A DNA stretch of 64,000 nt from Mermis nigrescens (Eukaryota; Nematoda; Enoplea; Mermithida; Mermithidae): assembly GCA_036768485.1 (NCBI GenBank), contig JAVLUZ010000143.1, positions 62,001 through 126,000 of the forward strand, written 5' to 3'. The notes below the pieces were generated by a model. It saw only the letters and a list, made by a program, of their open reading frames with translations. It was not told the DNA's origin and did not search any database. The stretch's first letter is position 1. Each line of letters begins with the position of its first letter. Both the position numbers and the translations under genes were made by a program. This document shows, in pieces, positions 24,201-36,120 of the stretch.

Positions 24201-27200
24201 ATTTCTAAATTCGAAATCCAAATCACATACAGACTTAAATTGATTAACCAAAATGGCTGATCTTCGGTTATTAAGTATGCTTGCTTATTCCATAAACGCG
24301 ACTCATTGTTAGGTACTGGGATCTGATTCTTTCTTGAACTTTAAATCGGTTCAATTTACTTTTTACAAATGATTATGAACAGTGGCGGATCCAGGATTTT
24401 CTGACAATAGGGGATGGAACCCTAAATTTTCCTAAAAGTGTCGAAATTAGTCCGAAATGCTTAAAGTAGTTTTTTACGTCTTTTATACGAAAGAATCGTT
24501 AATGATCCGTAAAAAATTCGAAATTTGGAAAGTTTTCACGAAAAACTAACAAAATTGGTTCAAAAATCGAAATAAAGCACTAAAAAATACTCGAGAAATC
24601 ATTGTATGATCTAAAACTCTTCTGACGTAAAGAAAGTCAGTAAATATCATTAAAAATTCGAAAAATTGCCAAAAAATAACTAAAATCATCAAAAAAAATA
24701 CACATTTTTCTCTATTGCGCCCAATTTTTCTTGAAGACCGGGCCCCTTCTAAATCCGCGCATGATTTTTAAAGCAGGTATTATTTCCAATCGTGCAAGGA
24801 TCAAAATTTTTAGTCGACCGAGAATAGGGAAAAGGAAAATATTATACATGCAAATTTTCATAATAGCATATGCTCAGAAGATTCAACCAATCTCTTAGTT
24901 TTAATGAAGTCATGTGAAAAAGCTATGCCCATACGGTAAAAAATTGATGAATTTGAAAAAACATAGTTATATACATAAACGCGCTGTAGGACAATTAACA
25001 TTGGTTTAGGTCATTTTTGAAATGTTGCTAACCTTTTCTATGAATCATTTTAAATTCCTAACGAAACTTATGTAAATAAGTACAATGTAGATGTAGCGCA
25101 ATAGATCAAAATATGATCTTTCGTCATTCGGAATTCCCATGACCGGCTCTTTTTTCGATGCCTGTCTTAGAGTCCGGTTCGTCAACAAATTTTGAAGATA
25201 AATATTTTTTACGAGCTTATTTATGAACCGAAGGTCAAACCACGAAAGAAGAACCAAAAAACTTGTTTTGCAACACTTGAGTTTTTTCTCGCACTTGGCA
25301 TAATTAAGACAGACGAATAGCAGAGGCTTTTTCTGATATTTGATTGTTGTGGAAAAATATAATTTCCGAGACTAGTTCGGCAGAATTTGGTTGAACGGAA
25401 TGTATGAGACTATGAATGGGTACGCAAATGTGATTTGAAAACAAGTACAAAATTGCACATGTACATACCTAATGCTTAAAAAATCTGCAAGTACTTTCAT
25501 CTTAAGATCGCTAAGATATGTGGACACATATTTCGAAGATCAAATCAATTTGCATATCAATTTTTAAAAAAATCTGTTCTGCTTGAAATAGTTTATCCAT
25601 CTAAAGCAAAAAATCTGGAGTTGTTTAAGAAGGGCGGCGCCTAACCGTAAAACAAGCTTCATACATGAGCATAGCACACAGCATTTTAAAAACAAGCACT
25701 TCCACAAGAACCAAGGCGTCATGTTGCTGATAATCGCAGACCAACCCCTGATTATTATATAGTCAAAAAGCAGTGCCTGGAAAGTTATTTGATTTTGAGA
25801 AGTCATATTATGTCGATCACACATGGATAAATTATTAGTACCTTAAATTTTCGAAAATTGTGCAACATCAGGCGATTTTAGTTGAAGTATAGGTATTGCA
25901 GGAAAATTCTTGAACGTGATCGAAAATTCGAATAAACATTTTAATTTTAATTTTAGATCTCAATTTTTTAAAATTCAATTCGCAATTAACTTTGTGAGTT
26001 TTCTAAAAAATGGGAAATCTTTCATGCAAGAGTGTTTAACGTAGGCCAGAAACAATGGATTAATATTTTTCACACTATTTTTAGCATTTATACCAGTTCT
26101 GTGGTTAATTTGACTCAAAAAGCCCTCTGGCTGACCCCGAGATCGGCCATGTTATGTATCTATGGTCACTAAATGGCTTCTGACCATACAAAGACAGCAT
26201 GCGAATTCTGGGAAAGTCAGGCCCCAAAAATTTCAAAGGTACTTTTTTGGGCTAAAGAACGACAGTTTTTAAACGTTTCAGACAATCCTCGTTCTTTTTA
26301 AAACATAAAAACAAAGAAATCACAAAGAATTTAAAATCGAGAAAATTAAACAAAATATAATCAAGAAGTGTGTATATGGCGCGAAGCACCGAAAATTTGA
26401 GACTTTTGAGCCAAAAATGAGCTAACCGCTTAAAAGGCACACTTTTTACAATTTTTATGAAAAATCGACAATTATGGGGGTCGGCAGCCATTCTGCGGGC
26501 GGTCAACCCCCAAACCCCCCTCCCTCTACTCCCCCAAGAATACATATGCTACTGACTTTCGACCCCCCAGAATATTCTGTTTTTCATAGAAATTGTAAAA
26601 AATGTGCCTTTTAAGCGTTTTTAGCTCATTTTTGGCTCAAAAGTCTCTAATTTTGTGCAATATACGCATTTTTGACTACATTTCTTCATTTTTCTCGATT
26701 TTTCAAATTTTGTTTCGAAATTTTTCATTCTTTTTATATCCTAGAAAGAACGAGCATTGTCTGAAACGTCTGAAAACAGTGTTTTTGACGTTAACCCGTC
26801 GTCATTAGCCCCAAAAAGGCACTTTTGAAAATTTCATGGGCCTGACCCCCCATAAATCCCACGCTGTACATATATGGTCACTACTATGTACGTTGCCCAA
26901 CTTGGTGTCCATTTAACTATAGTCCAAAGTGCCGTGCACACGTGGGCGTGGGGGGTTTGGGGGTATGCACGCACCAGAAGACATAATACCTATCTCCCCC
27001 AAAAAAACCTAAATACCCCCCCAATTGAATTTTTGAAATTTTTTTCGGTTTTTTCGCAATCTTTTGATGCCAATAGAAAGTGCTCGTTGAGAAACGTTGA
27101 ATAATGGCGGGTTTTTCGCCATTCAATCATTTTTAAGACCATTTGTTGACCTTAAAAAATCTTGAACCCCCCCAGAATTTTGGTGCTGCCCACCTATGGT

Positions 27201-30200
27201 GCTGTGTACACTTATAGCCTGATTTACATCGATTAAACCAATTGAGATTTTGGCTAATTATTGCTTCCTACGAATATAACAAATCTTTTAATGGTCTTTC
27301 CAATTCCATTTTAATATTTTTTTACATTGTTATGCAGTCCACGAAATATGTTTTATTTTGAAACGAGTTGACCACATAATACGTCAGCTTATGAATGGCT
27401 GAACTGTTCGACCAAGTGTGCTGACACAACGCTACATGTGAAATATGCATTTTATCTTTTATGATAGGTTAACATCATTCTTAATAGATTTATAAAGTCT
27501 GGACTTTTTTATTCGCGCTTGCTTTGTTGCAGTTTGGCGAGTTTTTATGATTTTATAAAAGGTCCTGAAACGTACCTACTACCATAATCGTAAATTCAAA
27601 AATAGACTCTTAATTGCCTGAAGGAATGTTGAGTAATAAAATAAGGCGCGTGCGTGAAAATGATGAAATGGACAGACTGAACGTGACATCCCTTGACTAA
27701 TACACTGAAAATTAATGTTTAACACGATCAGAACAAATGTCTATCAAAAAAATTTGCAGATACGGTACATTTTTCTCTCGGATTTATTTTTGGATATGCA
27801 TCCGGCTCAAATTATACGAATTATTGAAAATTATTTATTTTAGCATGCGATTCGAGCAGGCACGTAGCTGGTCTTCTGAATTTTGGGGACTAAAATTTTG
27901 AAGTCAGATACCTCAACAACTACTTGTAGAGAGGCATAAATGGTGGTGTTTTTGAGCGTTTCTCAACGAGCTCTACATCTGGGGAAGAAAACTTCCAAAA
28001 GACGCTAAAAAAATCTGATCTGATTTTAACATATTCGAAAAATATGTGGTACAAAATGGTCGCGCGGAACGATTTATAAACATTTGACCCCCGCTGAAAA
28101 ATTGTTAAACTTGTTTTTTACTCAATTCTGGTACGTTGTAAAGGGAAGAAACACGAAAACTAAATAATTATGCGCTACGCGTCCAGCAAATCTTGATATA
28201 TTCATTATTTCTTACTCAAACTTAGGCTGTCAGAGGACAAAATTTATATGAAAAGAATGAATCTGGCACGAAGCGCCCGGAAATTTCGAGCTTATTAGTT
28301 TAAAATTGTTCAAGAATCTATTCCAGCAGTCTTTCAAATGCGCTTCAAGAACTTTCAGTTTTTTCACCTTTGGGGGACCTTTGCAAAAATATTCGTATTT
28401 CCAAAATTTTGGGGGACCAGTCCCCCCACACCTGGGCGTGGGGGGGTTTGTGGGGTATGCACCCCCCTCGAGAAACCAAAATACCCCCAGAAATCAAAAT
28501 ACCCCCCAGAATTCAATTTTTGAAAATTTTTTCGTTTTTTTCGCATTTTTTGATGCCAATGGATAGTGCTCGATGAGAAACGTCGAAAAATGGTGTTTTT
28601 TCGCCATACCACCATTTTTAAGGCCATTTTTTGACCTTCAAAAAATCTTGCACCCCCCCCAGAATTTTCTTACTGCCCACGTATGGTCCCCTTCTATCCC
28701 CCACAGCTACGTGTCTGGATTCGAGACAGATTTTTATTTCTTAAGGAATTTACAAATGTTCACGAATACTAATAAGAACTCGAAAAAACATTATAGACCG
28801 ATCCAGCGGGTTTGATGGTTATTACGAATATTGTGATCAGCTTTCATCCCATGTTCGTCACAAGGGTTGACAGGGCGTATAACGTCAAATGTTTCTATTT
28901 GTCGGCAGAGAAGCAGGTTACGCTAAACATGGACGTAAGGTTAGCAAAAGACGTAATAAAAATTAGCATAGGATAATATATTAATGAATTCTAGTAAAAA
29001 ATAACAGATGGGTCAGTTGTACGCGAAAGATCCTGATTAAATTACCTACGTAACTATGCTTATTCGAACAGTGTCCACAGACAGGCACGTAGCTGGCCCT
29101 CCTATTTTGGGGGGACCGACACCAATTTTGGGAGGTCTAAGCCAAAAATAGCACAAAATAAAGTGTAAAAAGTCCTATTTTTCCGGTTTTTCCGAATTTT
29201 GGGGGGTTCGGACCCCCCCAGTCTCCCACAGCTACGTGCCTGTTCACAGAAGGACCAAAGTGAAAATACTTTTATGTCAATATTGTCAATACCATTTTAG
29301 TTCATAAAAGCTCATTAATGTGAAAGAGAATAATGCGGAATTCTACGTAAAAAGATTTATTCTCCCTTGTATCATGCTCTTAACGAACTGACATTTTGAA
29401 TCAGTTTTAGCTCTCCTCTGGCCGAGAATTCTTCGATTCTCTCGCTATATTCAAGTTTACAAAGCAAGTTTAACGAAACATTTACGGTAACATATTAGAA
29501 TAGTTCTTACTTAAAGAAAATTCAGCGCCAAAAAGTATGTTTCGCCTAATTACACTGAAAATCTTGCGACTCGGTCAAATTTGGCACGTACTTTGCTATC
29601 TAAATATAAAAAAGGAAATTATATTTGAATATCTTGATCGATTTTGAAAATTGTATGTGATTCTCATGGAAAGTCCGACAGATCTGCTTCATGCATTTGT
29701 TTGAACACTGTATTTGTACTAGAATATGCACGCATTTAATGGTTCACAAAGAAAAAATTGAAAGTTTGCAGAAAGAGTTCTATTTATGATTTAATTTTAT
29801 CTTTGCAACTATTTTTGCAAATTTTTTCTTCATTGCGGATATTAAGGTACCATTAAATGCATTTGCCATAAATGACTTATTTTTTCACATTGAAATTTAT
29901 TTGAAAAATGGGGATACGAAGTCGAACGAATGTTTGAAGGTCTTTTTCGGCTTTGTTAGTAGGTACCCTATAAAATGGATCTCCTGCAAACAGACCCTTA
30001 ACGTCTTTTAACCTGACAGATTTTGATGTACTCGTAAATTTGACAAATTTGAGTGAAACAAGCTATCAAATAAGCACTAAATCGCTCTTCTAGGATTCAA
30101 GTTATCTTCTGAAAATTTGATGACATCGGTTTTTCTCCATCATTCATAAATGCAGGTAGATGCCTACCTGTTGGTGAGGTAGATTATCAGGAGCCTACCT

Positions 30201-33200
30201 TTTGGTAAAATCGTATTCATAAATCCAGGCGGAGTTGTTCAGTGGGCAGAGATCCACCTCAAGCTATAGGCTTAATTCTACCTGTACGTAGACCCTACCT
30301 CAAGGTAGGTTTTATGAATACGGCCTCTGTATAAAAAACTTCGAATATTTGGTATAAGATCTCTTGGTAGAATTTAAGAAATTATTTAAAATTCCTATTT
30401 TTGAAATTATTTCTGTTTTAGCATGTTTTCTACGCAACTCATCACCCAGAGCATTCCATTGCCCACTTGCCGATACGAAGTGTTGGACAAAGGACCAACT
30501 GGCTCGCCGCTCAAGTACGCCATGGTTGGACAAGAAGTGTATCATAAATGGACCTGTGAATCTCCTACAAGTAAATTCACTTCGATACCATGCAACTATA
30601 CTTCGCCGCTTTTTTCTAAATGAAATCGCTTTTCAGAAGATATTTATTGCATGACAGTTCACAGTTGTTTCGTCGACGATGGAAGCGAGAGGAAAGTTAT
30701 GCTTTTGGACGAAAACGGGTAATTTCTAGGATAATTCTGTACGTTAGACCACCAGTATGAAATAGGGCAAATAGATCAGAACGAGAGCGAAACTCATTTA
30801 AAACGCAGCTAAGCTATCTTCTTCTTGCTCATGCTTCGAAGCTCCAACTGAAATTTGCCATAGTTTTTGGTCTCACAAACCCCAATCAAACAAGAATTAT
30901 GCAAATTTTTTAATTCACTTCATGATGGTTGGTTCAACTGGACCTCGACAGTTGAAATTTTTGTTCGTGCGTTATATAAAGGAATAAATCGACAAGCTCA
31001 ATGCGATCGAAAACAAACATTAAATGATATTTGGCTCTGAATTATACTGTGTACAATCTGTTATTTTATAGTTTTGTTTCGGATATGCAATATTATGGGT
31101 AGGCTGCTCATGAGAGTGTTTCATTGGAATATTTAAGTGATTGACGAACAATATAAGTTACTATAATGTTATGACTAAATAATTTCTTATAGACACATTT
31201 TAGCACTTGCAAACCTTTAGTTTGGGATAATTTAAATTTTATTGAGAACATAATTTATTTTATTTCTTAATATATCCTGTGCCAGTAAGTCAAGCGCTTA
31301 TTTCCATCACTCGACGATTTATTATTATAATTTTTTCATGACATTCTAATTATGGAATCAGTATAAATAAGTCCATCTCTTAAGGTGTGCAAAAGACAAA
31401 TACCTCATGAGCAATTTGTATTACGATAACGACTTACAGGGCGGAGTTTCGAATTTAGTCTTCAAATATGCTGATAAACCTGTAGTGCTTTTTCAATGCC
31501 AGATTCGCTTGCATAACAAGGAAGACACATACAAGTGTCAGGTAAGCTAATTGAGACACATATATGTCAGAAATTTAATCAATATAAATATTCTGGTTTT
31601 TTGAGTGGTTTTACGAAACGGCTTATGATACTTTTTGAATAGCTAAGTATTCCGTGTCATCCGTTAATGGCCACATGAACACGATAGTGTTCAGACGTGA
31701 AATTTAACGACGTCTAAACAATTTATTCCAGGAAATTAAATTGATTAACCTATTTATTTGTAATTTAATAATTAATGATTAAATTTAATAATTTATTCTA
31801 TTTACGCACAATGTGCTGCTATATACATTTTGATATACGCACAAAAACCTGTAATACAGCTTTCCTTGCCTGTAACTACATTTTCACAATAGCTCTGGGG
31901 ATTCGGGGATTCTTGTCCTTAGACCCCAGAAATCTTGTGCTCAGTTTCTGAAAATATCGTTCTTTATGCGATTCTCTGATGCCGTAGGTAGAGCTTGAAA
32001 AAAAATTTAAAAGTGAACTTATTCTGCCTATTCTATCTTTCTGGCTTTTCTCCGTTTGAATCTTTTTGTGGGCCTCATGATGACAAAGTTTTGGCCCTCG
32101 CGTCAAGGGCGTAGCTAGGAAAGCATTGGGGACGAAATTTTTCAGAAATTTTGCTGATTTTTCTGGTGCAAGATCCAATGAATTTAAAAGCTTAAATCAG
32201 CTAAAATAACCCAGTACTTTCACATCACTTTTGTGATTCAATGCACTATTTGTTCGTTGACTGAAACTGTGCAGGCTTGTTGAGCATAATAGTAAAAGGT
32301 GCAAAAATGATTGTGCACCAGTTTGTCTATTCTCTGCCTTGTTTGTCTTTCTTTACAAGGACACATGATCCTATTTTAAATGAAATGAATGGCCAAATTT
32401 TCTTGTATTTGCGCATTTTCTGTTTTCTGAACTGCATCTTGTTAATAAGAAGGCCACAAATGAACAAAATTTTCAATGATTTATCTTTCTATATCTTATT
32501 GGCAGCGACGCATTGCTGCTAGCTGAGGTCGGAAAACGCATTTAAGCTCAGAAGTTCTGTGCAATGTAGGAGTTCATCAATTTTAAGTGTTTTTGGGCTA
32601 GATTCAAAACCGAGATTAGGCCGATTTTGCGAAAATTTTGACGTTACTATTTTATAAAAAGTGCTTTTTTACCAAATTTTCCGGGGCTCTGTCCCGGACC
32701 CCACTGGGGGGCGCATGAGCGCGCCACCCCAGATTCCCCAGCCGTAAAATCTCGTTGTACACGTACAACGAAATTTTTAGAACAAAAAAGGTAAAAGGGT
32801 TAGGAATTTCTATAAATTTCCGGCGCTTCAGGATTAATTTGTCTGTTCTTTATGATTTAAGTGGTATAAATTGAGATAATAGAGCAATCAAAATTTTCCG
32901 GCGCCTGGCGCCGCCGGTTACTGTTTTTCTTTTTTTAAAGTTCCAGCATTGCGTTCAAAAGACCGAATCAGTCAAAATATCTTCTTACTAAGTAGTAATT
33001 AGCAGTTTTATTGTGAGCTTGAACTGTCAAAGTTATTTTGTACAAATTTGATAATTTTCTTCTCTGTCAGACTGATAGTATTCACAGAGATACAAAATGT
33101 TAAAGGCCATAAAAAATTACTAAATTTCTTGGTGCTTTGCGTCACTAATGATTTCCGAACTGTTTGTCAATAAATAAGCGGTTAATTCAACATGAAAATG

Positions 33201-35046
33201 ATAAAAATTCCAAACATTCTCTGCGCTTCGCGCCGTTTCACACTTTTGATATTTTTGATCATCAGAAACCCATATATTAGCTGGGCTACACTGTTAAAGG
33301 TCAAAAAACTCAGTTTTGCTGTTCATACCGTTACTCACATCCAATGCAAAAGTATTCTTAAAAATTTTGTGTATGAACCCCGGATCGAAATTTTGGCTAC
33401 CCTTCTGCCTCACGTAAGTCTGTTTTAACATCGATACAACTGACTGGAATTTTATCAAGTTTTAACATCGATACAACTGACTGAAGTTTTATGAAAGAGC
33501 GGCATACAGATCAATACACTTCGTTTTTTTGCTTGAAGAGGACTTCCGATGTCTGTCCTTGGCCGTCTAGAGGGAAACGCTCAGCTGGAACAAATAATGA
33601 AACGGACATTCTTAAGAAGAAATTAAACGCGCTGGATGCTCAGAAACAAGAATCACAAAACGTCGACGTCTACAGCGAAGCCGTTACTGTTCTAGACATT
33701 GAAGATCCTAGCTTCCGTGAGTCGATTTTTTTGCAAGTTTATTCACGATTACGTGTGGAAATATTAGTTTTCTATCAATCAGGTGCCAGCAATTTAAAAA
33801 AGTAACCTTGATAGATTTCGTTTATACACTCTTATCTGAAACTTCGAACATTATTTAAAAAAGACACTTTTTAGAGGCCGCAGAATATACATCGATTTTT
33901 TGCGTTGCTTAGAGAAAGTGTGATTTTTAGCAGATTTTCCGACTTTAGGTAGATTTTTCCTAGTCCCCTCCTTTTACATCCATAATAATCCACAATTCCA
34001 AGTATATTCATCTTTTTTGTTCCATCGGAGCATTTTTCTTTGCTAGTACACTACTTTTAATTAGCGTGATTTCAGTACATCAGTCAGTAAACACAATCAG
34101 TAACATGCCACAATAATGACAACAGTCAAAGAACGCGGAAAACAATATTGTTCTTAACATCAGCATTATCCTTTTTAAACAAGACAACCTTATTGACACC
34201 ATCCATTTTCAAATTAAAACTGCATTAAGTTATTTCTTCTTAATGTGCAGTTCAATAATAACAACTTGCTCTGATTCGGAATAATTTTAGATTGATGCTC
34301 TACGTAAAATTGCTGCTAAAGCATAGACGCACTTGTTCATGGTGAACTCGTTGTTTCGTCGAGCAAATTTCCGGGTTTTTTTAATTAGATGGTTTATATT
34401 GGTGATACACATAGGGGCGCAAGGTCAAACTTTCAGGGGGGTTAAAACCAAAAATTGCTAGATGGCTAAGTGCTTCTTAAAAACGGCTCTATAGTCCTTT
34501 TGGGGTCAGAAAATTAGCTTTATAGCCTTCTTGGTCTCAGAAAACTGGCTATATAGCCTTTTTTGGATTCACAGACATAGCTATACAGCCTTTTTGGCCA
34601 AAAAATAGCTACTAATCCATTTTTGGAGTCGAGAAAAAAGCTATATATCCTTTAAAAACTCAGAAAAGATAAGTAAATAGCATTTCTGAGCTCAAAAAAG
34701 ACTATATAGCTAGTTTTCTGAGCTCAAAAAGGCTGTATAGCTAATTTTCTGAGGTTCACTGGATCACATGGAGTTTTCTTATTCTGCGGCTGGCAGGTGT
34801 TTTTTGGAGTAAGTACAATACGACAAATTGAAAAACTTTTTTTCTTTAGTCTCGGACGAAGAGCTTCGGCGAACACAAGACAAACTTCAAAACGAATCAA
34901 TTCAAAGGCGGAGAAACGATTTGCTCTGTATGAATTCACGCACATTGGGTGCCACGTTAGCATTTTTAGTCGTAATCCTCATAGGCACTTCTTTGCTTTC
35001 TGTGTATTTTTATCTAAAGCGAAGGCGTTCGCAGTCTAAATTTTGA
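21172..35046 (+). CDS. Cuticlin-like ZP-domain transmembrane protein (11 exons)
   Basis: Exons: 21172-21225, 22232-22268, 22331-22373, 23403-23464, 23773-23855, 28797-28939, 30422-30570, 30637-30718, 31385-31541, 33539-33716, 34850-35046. All junctions are GT-AG and phases agree; the total is 1185 bp (394 residues). Residues 1-18 are a signal peptide. ZP-N cysteines are 37, 67, 86 and 125. The ZP-C half runs from C157 (IPLPTCRYE) through VYHKWTC, the HSCFVDDG region and C276. RGKR at 281-284 is a furin-type site. A span at about 362-385 precedes a basic tail. Nematode cuticlins and cuticlin-like proteins are secreted or released at this site and polymerise in cuticle layers; that role is inferred from family. 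Motif matches are strongest to nematode members. Introns of up to 4.9 kb are loaded with mobile elements, yet every exon is open. Confidence 0.93.
21542..22162. mobile_element. hAT-like element in ZP intron 1
   Basis: Starts CAGTGAAGGATCTAGG and ends TTAAATCCGCCCCTG. Flanks GGTGCCAG (21534-21541) and GGTGCCAC (22163-22170) match at 7 of 8. The 621-bp interior is non-coding. Confidence 0.75.
22232..22268 (+). CDS. ZP gene exon 2
   Basis: A 37-nt microexon between TTTTTAAG and GTTAGA. It encodes [12 protein letters not shown] plus one base and brings the signal peptide into frame with the ZP domain. A hAT-like element ends only 69 bp upstream. Confidence 0.8.
22331..22373 (+). CDS. ZP gene exon 3 (start of ZP domain)
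   Basis: A 43-nt exon between TGTTTTTTAG and GTAAGG encoding [13 protein letters not shown] with the first ZP cysteine (C37). Confidence 0.85.
22957..23165. repeat. TTTA/ATTT low-complexity stretch (intron 3)
   Basis: Pyrimidine-rich degenerate (TTTATT)n. The open frames across it are composition artefacts. Confidence 0.7.
23403..23464 (+). CDS. ZP gene exon 4
   Basis: A 62-nt exon behind CCTTTTTTAG encoding [15 protein letters not shown], a signature stretch of nematode cuticlin ZP-N domains. Donor GTAAAT. Confidence 0.9.
23773..23855 (+). CDS. ZP gene exon 5
   Basis: An 83-nt exon encoding CRVDATNDR and [13 protein letters not shown], with C67 and C86. Donor GTGAGT in phase 0. The next intron is 4.9 kb. 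Confidence 0.9.
24380..24763. mobile_element. Old hAT-like element in ZP intron 5
   Basis: CAGTGGCGGATCCAGG at the left and CTAAATCCGCGCATG at the right, with flanks ATTATGAA and ATTTTTAA (6 of 8). A diverged member of the 15400-15578 family. Confidence 0.55.
24770..26205. other. Intronic sequence without recognisable features
   Basis: AT-rich part of ZP intron 5. No gene, clear inverted repeat or family member identified. Confidence 0.4.
26215..26850. mobile_element. Inverted-repeat element in ZP intron 5
   Basis: GTCAGGCCCCAAAAATTTC at the left is mirrored at 26810-26848, and the ACGTTTCAGACAAT...CGTTCTTT block pairs with 26745-26785. The central 26460-26580 is C/G-rich and resembles part of the CACATGTGGGC hAT-like family. 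Confidence 0.6.
26937..27198. mobile_element. hAT-like MITE in ZP intron 5
   Basis: CACACGTGGGCGTGGGG ... CCCACCTATG, flanked by GTGCCGTG (26929-26936) and GTGCTGTG (27199-27206). Confidence 0.75.
27857..28717. mobile_element. hAT-like element (CAGGCACGTAGCTGG) in ZP intron 5
   Basis: The termini CAGGCACGTAGCTGG and CACAGCTACGTGTCTG are inverted. Both flanks are exactly GATTCGAG (27849-27856, 28718-28725). It carries a nested CACACCTGGGCGTGGGG element at about 28425-28686. No transposase seen in the 861 bp. Confidence 0.85.
28425..28686. mobile_element. Nested hAT-like MITE (CACACCTGGGC family)
   Basis: Closely related, inverted, to 8555-8810; ends CACACCTGGGCGTGGGG and TGCCCACGTATG, with GTCCCC-type sequence on both sides. 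Confidence 0.65.
28797..28939 (+). CDS. ZP gene exon 6
   Basis: A 143-nt exon encoding [23 protein letters not shown] and C125. The in-frame donor is GTTAGC at 28940; the earlier GTAAGG at 28935 would break the frame of exon 7. It begins 71 bp after a hAT-like insertion. Confidence 0.9.
29082..29242. mobile_element. hAT-like MITE (CAGGCACGTAGCTGG) in ZP intron 6
   Basis: 161 bp with about 15-bp perfect inverted ends and flanks TCCACAGA and TTCACAGA (7 of 8). Confidence 0.8.
29251..30135. other. Intronic sequence without recognisable features
   Basis: AT-rich part of ZP intron 6; nothing supported. Confidence 0.4.
30141..30322. mobile_element. ATTCATAAA...AGGTAG inverted-repeat MITE (intron 6)
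   Basis: CATTCATAAATGCAGGTAG is mirrored by AAGGTAGGTTTTATGAAT at the right. The interior repeats the AGGTAG/CTACCT motif several times. No clear duplication. Confidence 0.55.
30422..30570 (+). CDS. ZP gene exon 7
   Basis: A 149-nt exon after TTTCTGTTTTAG encoding [17 protein letters not shown] and [12 protein letters not shown], the start of ZP-C. Donor GTAAAT. Confidence 0.95.
30637..30718 (+). CDS. ZP gene exon 8
   Basis: An 82-nt exon encoding [15 protein letters not shown] and LLDEN, closely matching the cuticlin ZP-C core. The 66-nt intron before it is the second shortest in the gene. Confidence 0.95.
31385..31541 (+). CDS. ZP gene exon 9
   Basis: A 157-nt exon after ATCTCTTAAG encoding [28 protein letters not shown] and YKCQ. 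The AG chosen keeps the GC pair that follows DEN in this family; a later AG (TTACAG) would lose C219. Confidence 0.9.
32640..33425. repeat. Diverged fold-back-arm-like repeat in ZP intron 9
   Basis: It resembles the internal subrepeat of element 1-7315: a TTGTACACGTACAACGAAAT palindrome, CGGCGCCTGGCGCCG, and an AGAAACCCATATATTAGCTGGG-like block. It begins in GC-rich CGGACCCCACTGGGGGG-type sequence. Confidence 0.5.
33427..33490. repeat. Short direct duplication before exon 10
   Basis: TTTTAACATCGATACAACTG occurs twice, about 34 bp apart, directly upstream of the exon 10 acceptor. Confidence 0.8.
33539..33716 (+). CDS. ZP gene exon 10 (furin-site exon)
   Basis: A 178-nt exon encoding [17 protein letters not shown] and then an acidic linker. 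Acceptor GCTTGAAG is weak, but it is the one that keeps phase 0. Donor GTGAGT. Confidence 0.85.
33784..34257. mobile_element. Fragment of the fold-back 2 arm in ZP intron 10
   Basis: Nearly identical to 50726-51188, including the CTAGCAAAG terminus at 34041-34046 and the stretch beyond it. It carries only the right part of the family element, so it is a truncated insertion. The high identity implies it is recent. Confidence 0.7.
34480..34755. repeat. GGCTATATAGCC palindromic subrepeats (intron 10)
   Basis: Six or more degenerate units of AGCTATATAGCCTTTTTGG/TCTCAGAAAA, some inverted. They end 94 bp before exon 11. Confidence 0.65.
34850..35046 (+). CDS. ZP gene exon 11 (membrane span, stop)
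   Basis: A 197-nt exon after TTTCTTTAG encoding a charged stretch, hydrophobic residues [18 protein letters not shown] and a short [11 protein letters not shown] tail, with TGA at 35044-35046. Confidence 0.9.
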
Positions 35047-35280
35047 GGCTTTCTGATTAATTGTCTATTTTTCGGCGAATGTTTACGAAAACTATACCCG
35101 CATTGTACATACATACATATACATAGGTCCGTGATGCGTGTTAATTTTCTAAGATTTAATTTTCTGTTGAGCATTCCGTCCGCATTTATTCTAAATGTTT
35201 TTGTGTGCATTTATCGAACATTCCGTATCTTTTTGCATTACACGATGCCGGTAGTTGCCCTATTGAGTTCACATGTATTA

Positions 35281-35286
35281 AATAAA
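35281..35286 (+). promoter_or_regulatory. Probable polyadenylation signal of the ZP gene
   Basis: AATAAA 235 bp after the stop codon, the first clear one on this strand. Confidence 0.5.
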
Positions 35287-35289
35287 TAG

Positions 35290-36120
35290 ATAATTTATGC
35301 GTGACATATTTAAGGGGAGCACCTCTGAGCCAAAATTCTACCCGCACCGGTTTCCGCTTCTTCCGCTATGAATCGCGTGTGTGGGATAAGCGTCTACTCG
35401 GATTGTTAATCCTTTTAATAATGTTAGTTGCTGGATGATAACGTTCTTCTTGAAACTTTGGTGTTGTTACTTTTCAAGTGAAGGAATGGTTTGATTTTTC
35501 CTGTCGAAGCAAAAAATTTGAAATAACTTGAATTTCGTTTTTGACCCTAATAATAATGTCGGTGGATTTTAAACTGCATTTTTAGCTGTAGCACAAAATT
35601 CTCTACCAGAATATGTAAAGAATACAAAGATTTATACAGAATGTTAGGCTTAAGAATACGTTTAAAAAATTAACGCTATTTAAATAACGTTAACGTTTAA
35701 CAGAGCTAACTTAGCTTGCACACTTTCTTCGCTAAAATATAATTGAGAGACAATATAGCATCAACCTCTCGGTTTAAATTCGATAATCTTATTTCAAATT
35801 GTGTATCTGCTTCACTCGTTCCTCTAGGAGAAGCGTGAGTTCAGACAACTCCAGAGTTTGAACTTGGAGAACTTCAACTATAACGGGGGCATCTCACGCG
35901 CCGTTACGTAAAGCAAAATTCTATGGCGCCGGTTTACCCGGATATTCCGCTCTGAATTTAGTGAGCTAATAAGCTTCCACTCGGACTCTCGCTCATTTTC
36001 TGCGCTAATATTCAGACAGTTTAGGGACAATATAAAATCAAAGTCACTGATTTAATTTCAAAGAATCCAGATTGTGTAGTAACACCTTGCTATACTTAGC
36101 TAGCACACTGATAAGTTGCA
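35290..36120. other. Intergenic, weak direct repeat
   Basis: No gene. A diverged direct repeat links 35325-35405 and 35905-35985 (AAAATTCTA...CCGGTTT...CTCGGA). Confidence 0.35.

Noticed and set aside
31437..31541. Shorter exon 9 starting after TTACAG
   Set aside because: It would drop the conserved Cys and KDKYLMSNL block that the upstream AG restores in phase.
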